The translations under genes and the position numbers were made by a program. 64,000 nt of DNA from assembly GCA_037013685.1 (NCBI GenBank), contig CM072894.1, forward strand, positions 31,923,029 to 31,987,028. Reading direction: 5' to 3'. Each line of letters begins with the position of its first letter. Position 1 is the first letter of the stretch. Source of the stretch: Acridotheres tristis (Eukaryota; Chordata; Aves; Passeriformes; Sturnidae). The notes under the pieces are model-generated. The model was not told where the DNA came from. It ran no database searches and worked only from the letters and a program-made list of their open reading frames with translations. Shown one piece after another: positions 50,506 to 64,000 of this stretch.

Positions 50506-53500
50506 GTGAGTGACGCTCCGAGAGCCAACAGGAATCCCTGTGCTGTGTTCTGAGTGGGATCCAAAGTTACTGTGCTGGTGAAGAACTTTAAGATAGGAGT
50601 TATCTCTGGGACCACACCTTGGGTCACATTTCGTAGGCAATCCCTGGCCTTCTTGAGGACTGAGGGAGAGGTGCTCATGTATTAGCAGAGTTTGACCTGG
50701 AACACTGTATTTCTTAAATGAGAAATTGTTATCTCCCAGAGCACAGGAATTAATGGATTAGTAATGCCACCTGGGCAGTGTGTAGACATCAGAGAACTCA
50801 GATGTCATGGATATTTTAAAACTTTTTAATTCTTTCTGAGACTATGGTTGCTGTAGAAACGTTTGCTAAATAAAAATTGCTATTTTTAGCAATATTTCCC
50901 ATCAACACAGCACAGGTTCCCTTGAACATTAATCTCTGTATATTCAATATTGAAGTATCCCATCAGAGGCAAATCTTTAAATTGCTACTCTTGAAGATCA
51001 GCATCTATTTAAATGCTACTTTATGCTGTATGCATTTCTGCAAAATGCATAGTGATTTCCTACGTTCGCTGATTAATTATCAGCACTAATTAACACTGAT
51101 GAAGTACTGTTTAGTTTTGTCTGCCCTATATTTCAGATTCAGCCGTGAAAATTAATTAATAGGACAGAAACAGTCATGCTGAAGGAACTTCATATATATG
51201 TTATGAATAATATGAACATGTATATGTATAAAATATGTGACATGTAGAAGTACTTCAGCGATATCATACAAAGATTTATTTGGTGGGTGCTAGAACTGGT
51301 GGATTCAGTTGTTTTTCTGCACAGCTATTGTTGCAGCAGTCATGTCCTGGAATGCAGCACCACTTCCTGCTCCTGATTATGAACTTGCCTCATTTTCCTC
51401 ACAGTTAATTTTATTTTCCTGTGAGAAACTTGGTAAATACTCCTTGGATTTTTTTTTTTCCTTTTTCTTTTTCCTTATTTCTATTTGAAATTCATTGGAA
51501 GTAGGCTAACAGAGGCAACAGGAACTGCAGAAATATAAAACTGCTATAAAGTGTATGTTGTCCATAGCTCAGTGCTTTTCTTAATAGATCAGACAGATCA
51601 CCAGAGAGACAAAGTGAAATCCCACAGTAAGTGATAAGGTAACAATAAGCTCCTTTGTAATGAAAAGATACTGGGGTTTGTTAGCCGTAGACACAGCAGA
51701 CTCCTTCCATTAATAGCGAACTTATTGCTATCATGTGTTGCCTATTCCCACACACATTAGAGTTGCCAGTTTCAAAAGCCTTTCAGAGGATATTAAAGGA
51801 AGGAAATTGTTCAAACTTGGAAGTTATGTCTTTGTACAGTTTATTGGTGCACAATGCTTGCAAAGTGCCACAGCTGGTATTAATATAAACGTGGTTGATG
51901 CTTTTTGCCTCTTTACCAGGAACACACCTCATGGTCCAAAACCCACTGAATTCATTAGAGGCTTTCTGTTGCAGGCTGTAGTAGAAATAATGTAGAATTG
52001 CAGTTAGATCTGTTTCTTTATGTTTGTGGCTTCTTGTTTTTTGAGGTGTTTTTTTGCTTGGTTGCCTTTTGGAACTTTTTCTTTCCTTGTGAGTTTTTTA
52101 GAATAAAATAGAAGCTATTTCTAACTGCTTTGACACAAAAATGGTTTAGCTTCTTCTGATTCAGTTTTAAAGGATTGAGTCCAATTCTGTGTATTTCAGA
52201 GCTTTTAGGGTAAGAAGAAATTGTTGTGTTAATAAGAAAAGTGTGTGTATCTGTACACTTAGACATGCATATGTTTTGCCTGTGATTCTGTTCATTGCCT
52301 TCCTGAATGCTTCTCAATACTTTGTGAGCTTCAGAAAGAGTCTTGCTCTGCACCCACTGGGCTTAGGCTTCCAGCCCAGATTTAACACAGTGAGGTCCCT
52401 GGGCATGTTGCAGGATGCACAAGTTGCCTACCCAGATGGTAAAGTAAATTAGCTGATGGCACTGCTGCTTAACTAAGCTGGACACATATCATTAATCCAC
52501 TGTCAGGCAGATTGTCTGCTGCTGTTCCCTCTGGTCTGGGCAGCTTTTAAATCCTAGAGCAAAGCTCTACAGATTCATTATATATAAAAATGTGGCATCC
52601 TAATTATTTTGTATAATCTAGATTAAATACCTGCAGTAAATACTGGCTTTTTGTTTGGTATCAGATAGGGGAAAACTATATAGCAGTAAAGCAGTATAGC
52701 ACCATTGTGCTGAGTTTTAATTTTCAGTGGCTACTGTGTTATATTGTGGTTTATGCATTTGATAAGATTTTCGATAACTTAGAACAAATAATGAATTCCT
52801 CCAGGTGCTAGTAGATTTCATTTATGATTTCCATTTTCTTCAGTATCTTTAGTTATTTTGGTTTTGATTATTACTTCTGAAGCTGGGCTTTGCTATTGCT
52901 TCATCAATTACTTTGGAGAACTCTCCATTTTTCCAGTGTCTTATAATTAAATCCCTCAGTGAGTTTGTGTTTTTTTCTTAAGCCAGATAATCTTTTCACC
53001 CTCTTTTTGTGCAGGGTGCTGTCTATGCTTTTTGGCAGACCCCTGTATATCCTCTTCTCCAGTGCTTTTCAGATATTTGAACTAAATCTGACTTTCGTGT
53101 TATTTGAAATACTATTCTAGCAATTCTTGCTTATCTTTTCCCATCATGTCTGGAGCTCTTCCAATACAGATATTTAGTAAAGCTACTGCTTTGGACAGAG
53201 GGACAATCTGCAAGATCAAAAATTTACTTTATGAATATTAGTAGTTATTTGAATCACGTAAACTGTATTGTAAAAGACTGTCCCCCAAGTGTTTGTTCAG
53301 TCACTATAATGAAGCTTGCTTGTATATTAAGGATAGAATATTTTAGCAGAAATTTGATTTTATACAGAAATAATGGCATGTCCCATTACTGCATGATATT
53401 CCCTGGGGTTTGTGCTCCTCATTCCACAGAGAGTTTGACTCTTCTGGATTATCTTGAAGCCATTCTTTTGGATGTGTTCATCTGCCTGTAGAGTCTCTGA

Positions 53501-56500
53501 AGCAGCCCACTCTTTTTGCAAGAGATATGAGAAGTAAACTCAGAGTAAGGAGAATTAATTCAGGTTTTTTGTATTTATTCGTCTTATTGTAGGCAATGGA
53601 AGAGGTTGAGCCCTTCAGGATTTTATTCCAGGCTATTTTCTAATAGAGGTACCAGACATTTGCATGGACTGAATGCTCCTGGTATTCTGATAAAATCACT
53701 CGATTTGATATAGTCCCTTCAGCCTTAAACTCTGTCTGTGTTGCTGCCCTGTGAAATTAAAGGATAAATTACAATATTTGGGGGAAGAGATGACAGTATT
53801 TTAATGCAGCTCCATGTAATATGCAGAATTACTTTCGCCTGTACCTCTGTTTGAAAATGCTTGAAGAGCTGGCTAACTACATTTTGCTCCATCTCTTAAA
53901 GAAAATGGGCTTTGCATGTAGGGGCTGTGCAGCTCTTATCTGAGGATGTGATTGCTTCTGAACAGCCGATTGGATTAGGGGGTCAGCTGGCAGATGTTCT
54001 TGGCTGTGCCGTGCATGTTAAAAGAGGTGTAGCATTTACATTTTTCTCTCCCTGCTCTTCTTTGAATGCACTTACACAGCATGCAGTTGCTATTTAATAT
54101 GTAGTTCTACATGATGAAAGGTTAAATATGAGTTAAGGTGGGTTTATTGCTTGAATATTCTTTTATAGGTTTTTAGGATTACTGTGAGAAAATGCATCTT
54201 ATTTTCAAGACTCATGAATTCCAAGGATTATCTTTTTATTGATTGCTCTCATACATATTCTTGTCAAGGTTTTCCCTCCTTCTGCTTCCTCCCCTTCTCT
54301 CTCTTAGCCAATACTGCTAAAGGACAAATATCATAGCAAGTAGTTTATCCCCTCTATATATTCTGTATATATTTAAGCAAACGTTTTTAAAGTATTGGGA
54401 GTATTTGTAGTGGCAGGCATAGCAGGAGAAAAATGTAGTGTATTTAGAATGTAAACTTACTGCTTTCATTAAAATGAATATTTTATTCTTAATGACATTT
54501 TCTGGTGTTCACTGTAGACTATGAGAAATACAGACACTTTGCACATTAGGATTGCAAGTACTTCTCCTGAAATTGCATAGAGAAGTTTAAGGAAAGGGAA
54601 AAGGAGGGTGGTGATGTGCTTACAGACCAGATCGCTCAGAAACAGGTGTGAAGATGTGTGAATTTCTGGAACTTTTTCATAGAAAGTGGCTGCTTTAGGT
54701 CCACTTGCACTTTAGAGAAAACAGGTATTTTCAGCATTTTCAAAACTTTTAGACTTTTATTAAAAATTAATTTTGAACCCAGCATCTTTCATTGCAGTGA
54801 CTGAATTAGGTCCCTTCTAGTCCCTGGCTGGTGAGTTGCATGTATAACCTTCTCCTTCCAGCATCAGGAATTGGTCTTCAAGAATATCATTATTAATGTA
54901 CTAACTATAAATACTCCTGCTCAAATCACTTCTTTTGTAATACAGATTTCTAATTTTCAGAAAAGTCACTGAACTTTTTGAGGCACTCAGAATCTCTTCT
55001 CTCATGGATTTCAGGTGCCAGTAGTTCATTCCTGAGCCTAGTCCTGTATCGGTCCATCAGCTGTGTCTGATCCCTTCCTGTGCCATGCAGGAAATCATCT
55101 GTCTTACATTTTTTTCTGGCTCTATCAGCACCCATTTGCTTCAAGTGCAACTTAACTTCTGGGGGAAAAAAAATCCTATCCTTAATCTCAGTTTTATCTT
55201 CAGAAGGTCTGATTTCCTCCCACTCTGCCTTAAAGGAAGGAATTACAGCATAAAACACATCTGTCCTCTGATTCTAGTGCAGTTTTACAGTATCATAAAA
55301 ATGACAAGTTTTTTTGCTTGCTGCACTAATGTGGGAGAATTTTCAGTGTCAAAAAATAGCAAGAACCTCCTGTTTCCCTTTACACTTTTCTTGCTGTGAC
55401 TGGAAGTTCTGGTACTAAACTGCAATTTAGTTTGTTAAATGAGTAGAAGGAGCAGCCAAACCTGTGCAGCCTGAGCAGTATCTCACCTGCCTGAAGTGAG
55501 TCCCCCATGTGGGTGGGTATTGCTTCACTTCCTTGGGAAATCAAACCAGTTCCCATGTACAGGATAATAACCCTGTAGTGTCTACTCTAATTCCCAGCAT
55601 GTATTAATTTTATATTCAGCTTCAATAGCTATCCACACTTGATTTTCATTCCTCCTGCAGGTTTTCTGTTGAGTAAAGAGTCATATAAACATATTTTCAC
55701 AATTGCCACTCATAAAAAGCTTTAGCTTCAGGAATGGAGCCGTTTAACAATTCCCTCAAAAGTATTTTTCACTTGGCTTTTTCTTTTTCCTGGATAGCGT
55801 CTTTAAACTTCTCTTTAATAAAAAAACGACTTGATGTATGGTGCAATGCTGCTTTCTGTAATTGTGAGAGATCATTTGCACTTTATCAAGTTCAATATGT
55901 TACAATGTCAATCGCCTTCCTGGCATTACTTTCAAATCCACAGAAATTAGAAACCTTTTGCTACTTAATTAAACTAAATTTCTTCTGCCTACTACTACCC
56001 CTACCAGATTTTTAATTAAATTTATACCAAAGCATGAATTTTCGGTTTAAATGAAATTTACATGTTTGCATCTCTGGAACTAAGAATGTATTTATAATAG
56101 AGTTCCTATGTTTGTTGTTTGAAAGGAATATTTATTGTTTAATATGATAAATTGTTGCAAAGTATAGGAAGAGGCAGGAATTATACCCAAAGTTCTCTGT
56201 CCTGTTGATTTCTTGCAGAGGAGATAGAATTAAATGGAAAATCAGCCATAGAAAGCTAGGTGGCCCAGTGAACAAAGTATTAGCATTTCACCTATGGAAC
56301 TGAAGTTCAATTGGTTTAGGCAATGCTTTTTTTTTTTAAGGAAAGGAGTGTGGTTTGTGCTGAATCTCTCGTGGACAATATGTCATGTTGGAGGACCTGC
56401 AAACAGCGTGTGCCATAAATCAGTGTGACAGCATCTAACACTGAGACTGAACTTACTTTTGCTTGTCTTTGTCTTAGGAACAGGAGAACAAGAAGGATTG

Positions 56501-59500
56501 ATGCTTTGGTTATTCCTTGGCAGCAGTTTTAATCTTGGTTTGGTTTTTTTTTTCTCTCTTTCCTTCCTGCTTTTAGGAAGTTTTTTTAATTTCTTTTCTA
56601 TAAATTTTTGCAGTTTGTTATGTTTTAGGTTTGCAGTCGTTAAGGAAGGGGAGGTGCTGCAAAACAGTTAAAGTGAGGAACGATAACAAACAAACCCAAG
56701 AATATTCAGAACAAGAAATGTTGGTACATCTTCACCCTTTCATATGGTAGATGATGTGAGAATGAATTATTTGACATCTTGCATTTTAATACACGTGATT
56801 TAATCAATTACACAGAAGTACCCCTTCTCTTGCTTTTGGAAAGTTAAATGAACATTTTGACATGTTTTCCTCTTTTTGCTGTCTTTCATAACTCCTTTCA
56901 AAAATTAATTTCTAAAATATGATCTTGTTGATTGCAAAAAATTGTTTGCTATAACGCAAGACACAAATGTGGAAATTTCTTTTGAAATAGATTCTACGCC
57001 AAGTCATGAAATTCATGACAATAATTTACAGTTCTAAGAACCTGCCACATAAAATCTTTAAAACTTTTTGAAGTGTGAATTCAACAAGATGTTGGCAAGA
57101 TGTTGGACAGGAGTGTGTTGGGCAGGAGGCAGCCTGGATCTGTCCAGTGTAGGGAGCTGCTGTGTAAATCAGAATCACATTGCAGAGCATCCAGCATGAA
57201 CAAAGGTTGGACTGAGTTGGAAAATAAGGTGCTGGTGTTGGCCTGTTGTAGCATCTGTTACCATCAGAAACGAGTGTGAAGCTGCTGGTTGTTAATGAAG
57301 ATTTTGGTCAATTCTTTCATTTTGTTATTGGACAGCAATGTCTCCAGAAGGACAGAAATTTCTCATAAATATATAGCAGGTTCTGTGTGTCCCCAGTTTA
57401 AAGCTGACCCCATTCCAGTGGATGGCTTTATTCCTAGGAGGAACAGGAGTTCTTTAAACATGGTCTGACTCACCTGCATACTGTGAATATACCCCGAGCA
57501 TTCAGAGCAGAAAATTGCTACTTTTCTGAGTCTCCTTTATGAATAAGAGAGAATAATTGGAAATGAAGTTACTGCTCAGAGAGGGAGAAGGGACATGAAG
57601 ATGTATGCTGTGTGAATTCATCTGTCAGAGCTCCTGAGCAGCCAGGAACTCTCAGGTGCCTCTTGCATGATGGTCATTAAAATAACCCTGGTCTTGCCTC
57701 TTCTGAAGTATTTAATATTGCTCTGTTGTTCTGTCTAAAGCAGTTCTCATTGATTAATACTTAACAAGTGTTAATATTTTTTCTGCTGCAGACGTTTCTT
57801 GTGGCCATTGCTCAGAAATTATAACCAAATCGTTTGTTGGGTTTGCTTTGTTTTATTCTCTGTAGCTGATTGATAGATTCAGAAATGAACTTCATTTTCT
57901 TTTTATGTTGTTTAATTGGTTTCTTCCTCCAAGACAGCAGAATAAAAGTGCAGATGACCTTCTGTCCTCCTCTTGATGTCCCCCCACGACTGGAAGGATT
58001 GTTCTGGGTTTGCCGTCAGCTAAATGTGTGCACTTGAACCACAAGCTGAATACATGAATTTTGCATCCTCTTTAAGTGACAGCATCAAGATCATCAGCAT
58101 TACCAGCTTGCTGGCTGGAATATAAGACACTCAGAAATTTCAGATTTCAAGGCCCAATTACAGCTTTCTGAGTGGTTGTCAGATACAGCTCCTGTGTCAC
58201 GGAGGGCTCTTTAACCGAAGTTGAAATAGTCTTTCACGTTCAGGGGGGTTTGGGGACAGAAAGGGAAAAAATTAAGACATCTCCCCTGTAAAGCAGTCTG
58301 GGGCTCTCCTTGCCTCCTGAAGTCCTTGTTTTAGCAGGGCTACCAGGAAGAGAGTTGTAAATATGAGTTTGCACAAATCCACCTAATCCTTCCTCATTAT
58401 CTATAAATCATGAAACGTTTTTGAGTTATAAATAAGTGTGTTGCAGACTATAGCCACCACTAGAAAAACCAAAGGTGAGCAGATTTTTATGTATGAATGA
58501 AATGCCAAAGGCTAGATTCTTCTTCTCCAATAAGATGTATATTCTGTCCATTCTAATTTTATTTACTGCTTCTCACTGGAGGATTGCATAAATCAGCAAT
58601 CCTGTGCAGTTTGTTGTGATTTATAGCTTAATTAAAAGTTATGAGGGCTTTTAATTCGTCTATAATTTATATTATTTTTGAGTCAGCTGTTTCCAATATT
58701 GTAACTTAACCAGGAAATTTGCATCCTTTTATGAAGGGAGCATTTTGTGAGCCCTTGGATTCACTAATAGATATGGCCCATGGTGGTGCCAGATTTACTT
58801 TGGAGTTCAGACTCAGAGCCAAAGATAATTAAATATTAGTGCACTTAATAAAGTTTCTCCAGCATCAATTACAGTTTGATGGCAAATATAATCTACATGT
58901 TTTTTAGAGTTACAGATTAATTTTAAAAGGGATGCAACTCGTGTGATTTCACAATGAACAGATGTTAGCTACACATTAATAATTTAAAAAGCAGGCTTAA
59001 AATGGTTATGTAGATTTTAATGGAGGATTAATTTGGTTCTAGTGCTGGACCACATGCTGTTGTCAAAACATTAGAACATCCAGTTTTAGTGTTTTCTTTT
59101 AGTTTGGTCGTTGGGGGATTATTTTTTTGTTGGTAGGTTGCTGCTGTGTTTTTTCTGTAATTAAAGTTATAAGCGGCATACACTTTAAAAACAGACTTTT
59201 TTTTTCTCTATATGAATTACTGTAGAAGAATAAATATACTATACAAAATTCATTTTTTGTAGTGATAGCAGGGGTAGCTGGCTTGAGAGAGAGCACTCAT
59301 CTACTTTGCACTTCAGTAGGTTTGTCTCCCTCCCTCTCAAATATGTTTATATTTGAAAAGACATGCTATTTCACTAGCAAAGCTTTGTCCAATCCTGGCA
59401 TTAGAGTTTCAGGTAAAAGGTTTTGAGGTGAGTTTGGATTTCACTGATGGCACGGGGTTTTGCCCATTTGGCTGTGAGGCAGCTGCCCTCTCTTGGTTAG

Positions 59501-62500
59501 CTCAGCTTGGCTGTGGTTTCATTTGTGATCTCTGTGACTTCTGCTGGGATGGATGGATGGATGGATGGATGGATGGATGGATGGATGGATGGATGGATGG
59601 ATGGATGGATGGGAAGAGGCCTTCCCTGAGTCCCTGCAGCTGCCAGTCCTGTTTGAGACCAGTGGGGTCTTCCAGGAACCCCCCTCTCCTCCAAACACTC
59701 AACTGCTCTTAACCTTACTTTTAAGTTTTTTTCCTACATAACTTCATATGTAATTACAGTGGTATGGCTGAATGAGCTTCATTTTTTCTTAAACAAAACT
59801 TTGTTCCTCGTTTGTTTTTTTTAAACTATTTTTTATAAATCTATTTTAGATTCATTAATAAAAATCATGAAAGTAGTTTGCGATAAAATCAGGTGGAAAA
59901 CGTTGTATATCACATTAGATAAAAGCTGTAGACATCTTTTGGGTAGTGAGATAGATTTTTATCCCAGCTATTCTGTAGAACTTTGAGAACTGGACAAATA
60001 TAAGTTAGCATGAACTTTGGCCATTAGAAATGCCAAACCAAATAATATCTGTCATCTTTGCTGGTCAGTCTACATTTGAATTCCAATATCTGTTAAATTT
60101 AAATGTCCTTTATGCTCTTATAAGTTAGATTTAAATTATTACTTTGAATTTTAAATTATTACTTCACTAAGTAAAAGTGAGAATTTTTCCTTCTCTAAGT
60201 GACATTATGAGGCTCATGAACTTTCTAATTAACTACCACGCATAAAGATACTTCATTCTTGTTCTGAAGAGTCTGAGCAAAAAGAATAAGGTGGAAAAGG
60301 TTTAGCAGCCTCTTCTAAGCAAGATTTTGAAAAGAAGTGAAGATCTAGTCATATGCTACTTTTGTAATGTCTAACTGTATATATATTTAACTGGTGAAAA
60401 GAATTAGTGTCTGTTAAACAGTGTTCTATTTAATACATGGAGCTCATGTTTCTTATTCAATATTAGAAGATCTTTGCTCCTCAGTCTGTGCTTCCAGATC
60501 GTGCAGCTGCAGTGGTTGGACGTTCCCGAGGCCCCTCAGCTGGTTTTGGTTTTTTTGGGAATGCTTAGTGGTCACTACATCCATCATATGGCTCTTCATC
60601 AATGTGCAGGTTTTCAATATTTCTTAAAATAAAACCAGTCTGTTTCTTTAATTTCAATTCTGTGTACTCTCAAGTGGCCATATGGAAGATAGATTTTTCT
60701 TTTTGCCATTTTGTAGCCAGATTTTCAGATTCTGTGGGCACCAGTGGTTTTCTTTTCATGTTGCTTTTCCTCAGTTTGTAGCTTGGTTGTGAAGCTGGGC
60801 ACTAAATAAAGAGATTCTTGCTTGTTGGAACACAAACCAGTGAGTACTTTAGCAAGTAGAGTAACAATAGATATTCACTAGAAAATCCATTGGAGAAATC
60901 AATTATGCTTTGAGTTTGTCTTGTTGAGAGAATGGAAGTACTTGGTCCGTTCAAAGGAGATCACTCCAGTGATCAGCAGGTGGGCAGACAAAACAGGCTT
61001 TATGGAGAGTCTCACAGGTGAGTAAAACAGTGAGAAAAGATTAATTTTCTATTCTGCGTGTTCCCAGAGCAACCATTGACAGAACAACTGCCTTTTTTGA
61101 GAGTGAGATGTGTAAGATTGTATCTTACAGAGCACAGAACATGCACAACTCATCGGACCTGAGAAAGGAAAGTCATGATTAAACTCAGTTGGATTAAACA
61201 TTTGCATATAAAAGAGGTTTTTCTTAATATTCATTTCAGGTCAGTGTTTGATAAATGACTTGCAGATTTTCATCAGTGTTCTCACGTCTGGGCTTTTGCA
61301 TAATAAGAATCCTCACAGGAGTTGTATGCAAACAGCAACATTTCAGCCTAGTTACTTATCACACAGCAGATTCGAAGTACAAGTTGTATTTGGGTCATAT
61401 CTGCATTCTAACCTCAGAAATTAATCCCAGCTAGAGTTAGAATAAATATCTTTTTTAAACTTATTTCTGTGTTTTCACCCTGTCATAATAATGTAGCATA
61501 TCAGGCTACCTGAGAGCTTGGCAAGGGAAGGGAACACATGATTTCTGAAGTCCTTCTGATAACACTAAAATATTTATTTGTTTCAGAGTCAAATATTTAT
61601 TTTAGGCAGATCTCTTTTAGTCTAGTGGTGCTGATTCTATGCACCTGATTTCTCTACACCTGAATGAATGTTAATTTGTGGTTAAATCCAAAGAATAATC
61701 AGTGCCTGACAGGCATTGGTTTAAAACTGAGGATGAGACACTTTTCTTTCAGTTCCTAATGATGTTATGGGAGCTACTTCATTCAGAGCAGCATCGAGCA
61801 GTTCTTCCCACAGCATCCTGTACCAAAAGACTGTGCTTGAAAATCAACTGTGAGAAGTTTGGGTGTGGATCCAGGCTCTGCATGGCTCGTTTCCCTCCTC
61901 CCTTTGTACTCCCCTGCAAATCCCGTGTGCCCAAACCAGTGATCAGCCCTTGGTGGGTGGTGGGACATGTGCTCCAGCTGCTCCACGTGCCTGGTGGATG
62001 TGCTGGCACTTCATGGCAGCTTCTCTCTCCTGGAGCATTCCCAGAAATCCCTGGCATTTGGTGTGGCAGCAGATGCAAATACCAGTTTTATGTCCTGTTT
62101 TCCACCCAGCGTTTTTCTAACTACTGTGCTGTTCCAACCAAACGTGTCTGGCCCAACTCTCATCATTTAATTAAATAAAGGCAAATTCCAATTAACTTTT
62201 TAAGACACCTGGAATTGGCTCAGCTTTTTTTTTATAAAGCAGTATTAATTTAAACAGTATTTCCCTTTTTCCAGTCTATTCAGTGAAGGTGAGACCTTGG
62301 ATCCAGGTTAGATATAAAGCCCTAAAAAGTGGCCTCTCTATAGAATTGTCAATCATTTCATGTACCAGGAATTTTCATGTTTTTGCTGGATTATGATCCA
62401 GTCTGCAGAATGGGCAACAGATGACATTTGATTTAAACAACCAAAAGATAATATTTTTGGCTTGAGCTAATGTTTATCAATGGAGTTAATAATGAAAAAA

Positions 62501-64000
62501 ACAATCAGTCTCTACATGCTTCCCTGAAATGTGTCCAATAGTATTTGCAACACTGTTGGAGTATCATTTAAATGGTGAAATGAGGAACATTTGTTTTTTA
62601 AAAAAAGGGTTTATGTGTTGCAAATGGAAAAAAAAATGTTTGGAGCTTGTCTCAGTCGCACAAATGTGACATGCTCTCAGGATTGTATTGCCAGCATCCA
62701 AGGGAAGGGAGTGCTCCTCCCAGAAATTGATTATAGCAGAGCCAGGTGAGGCCAGAATAACCTGAGACAATGTCATTCTATTGAAAGTAAAATAAAAGTA
62801 TTGTCAAAGGTCTGTGCTTTCTGTTTCCTCAGTTTAAATTCCTTCTGTTAGAGTTCTGTCCCTCCATTGTGCTTAGGGGGGGAAAGATTTGTTTATTTTC
62901 AGTTCTTTATACGTACATTGTATTACTTGCAGTGTGTAAATAGATTTTGTTTAGGGAAAACTGCCACTTTTCAGTTTTACTTTATGAAACTGGTTTTGTT
63001 ATTATGTTTGATGTGTATAAGGGTAACTAAATCATGGAACTTAACCCATCCTTCCTAATTTGCTGGGAGGTAAATTCTTCTGTTAAATAATAAGCCTTTT
63101 CCTATTTCCATTAAATTCAATTGATTAAAAGTCCTAATGGCTTTTGTGGAAACCAAAATGGGCCACTTCTATGATGATTCCACACAGCCTTGCTTGGTTC
63201 CAAAATTGAAGCTGTTGCAGACAGCACCAATTGGAAAAAAATAAAAGCAGCATTTTTCATCTAAAGGCAGTTACTGAGAACAAATAAGTTGGTTGAATGT
63301 GGGTTTTTTAAATTATATTTTGTAACAAATTGTAAAAATGAGTGTTTATCTTAGTAGCTTTACATTAGTCATTGCTTAAGCCAATTTATCTTTTCTTTGA
63401 TACCCTAGAACTACAGAAAACCCATTAAGAGCTGCTAAAGACAAAACCCAATTCATTACCTACTTAAAATCAAAGATCACTTTTTCAGTGGTCTTGAATT
63501 TAATTTGCATTTAATTCGAGGTTTCATTAGGATAATTGTCTATTGGTTCACTTCTGTAATTGAAGGTTTGCAGGAAAATTAATGTGTGATCAGCTGAGGG
63601 AGAGGAGAGGTGTCACACTGCCTATTCCAGGTTCACACATGAAACATTCGTGGTGTTCCACAGACACAGGACTTACCACAGTCACAGAAACTGCAGGCAA
63701 CTGTATTTTCCAGTTGAAAACATTATTCAGTTTTGCCTTGGCATTGGGCAGATGATCTACATTACTCCTGAAAGCCTGGCCCATCCTCTCCTGTTGAAAA
63801 TCATTCCCAGGCTGAGTGGATGGATATTTTCTTCTGTCTCATCTTTCCTGAAGTTTCCATTAGTGCTAAAAGCTCTGCTGTCTGATATTTTCTTTATAGG
63901 AAAAAACCATCTCTATTCTCTAATGATAAGAGAGAGATCCCTTGCAGCTTCCTGTCTCTAGACATATTGAAACCTTTTAGCCACTCCTTTCAAAATGTGA
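50506..64000 (+). other. Intron (5' part), at least 13.5 kb
   Basis: Begins at donor GTGAGTGA and continues to the end of the window. The next THSD7 exon should start in phase 0 with a Glu/Val-rich lead into a CY.EC motif; I found no such block. Contents noted are the GGAT microsatellite at 59547-59612, an AT-rich stretch with many TAAT cores at about 58560-59060, and some open frames of unknown meaning (54950-55258 minus, 61702-62178 plus). No CR1 copy was confidently recognised here. Confidence 0.78.
59547..59612. repeat. GGAT tetranucleotide microsatellite
   Basis: About 16.5 perfect tandem copies of GGAT (66 bp) with no interruption. Because the unit is four bases, all frames repeat after 12 bases, and the tract stays open on both strands. 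This creates artificial Met-Asp-Gly-Trp repeats (plus) and Ile-His-Pro-Ser repeats (minus), which are not proteins. It is long and uninterrupted enough to be variable in length between individuals. Confidence 0.97.

Noticed and set aside
59497..59741. Proteins with Met-Asp-Gly-Trp or Ile-His-Pro-Ser repeats
   Set aside because: Direct translation of the GGAT microsatellite in different frames; not genes.
60421..60627. Cysteine-rich frame with SVCASRSCSCSGW, considered as a missing TSP1 exon
   Set aside because: Cysteine and tryptophan spacing does not match a TSP1 repeat, and no phase-0 acceptor fits the preceding exon.
61702..62178. 158-codon open frame on the + strand, the longest in the window
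   Set aside because: No recognisable family, does not carry TSP1 spacing, and overlaps equally open frames on both strands; kept only as a compositional curiosity.
1..64000. CRISPR arrays, rRNA, tRNA, bacterial operons, complete viral or retroviral genes
   Set aside because: None seen by eye: no regularly spaced direct repeats, no recognisable tRNA arms, no long intact gag/pol-like frames, and the exon-intron layout is that of a vertebrate gene.

Overview
The window looks like the interior of one very large vertebrate gene, most likely from a bird. Two things point to a bird. The only recognisable interspersed repeats are fragments of CR1-type LINEs, some with the short octamer-like 3' end typical of avian CR1. 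No mammalian Alu, B1 or L1 elements were seen. The coding pieces are short, relatively GC-rich exons set in long AT-rich introns. There are no operons, no bacterial features and no complete single-exon gene.

The gene runs on the + strand and encodes a multi-repeat thrombospondin type-1 (TSP1) protein of the THSD7 family. THSD7B is the best guess and its paralogue THSD7A the alternative. Five consecutive internal exons are visible: 2607-2739, 3704-3807, 30558-30752, 34884-35147 and 50327-50505. All have AG acceptors and GT donors, and their phases join without a break, giving 875 coding bases (about 291 codons, 25 cysteines). They cover a central part of the ectodomain. The signal peptide, first exons, C-terminal transmembrane segment and 3' UTR all lie outside the window.

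Layout: 1-2606 is the 3' part of an upstream intron with an old CR1 relic. 2740-3703 is a short intron. 3808-30557 is a 26.7 kb intron with two CR1 copies, a 23-bp palindrome and homopolymer tracts. 30753-34883 is a 4.1 kb intron. 35148-50326 is a 15.2 kb intron with three CR1 fragments, a 35-bp tandem duplication and an inverted TEAD-like motif pair. 50506-64000 is the 5' part of a further intron with a GGAT microsatellite and an AT-rich stretch that may be conserved noncoding DNA.

The exons make up only about 1.4 percent of the window. I found no novel multi-gene system. The points worth checking are the paralogue assignment, the two phase-symmetric exons that could be skipped in frame, a weak acceptor, several inverted repeats, and intronic segments that may be regulatory.
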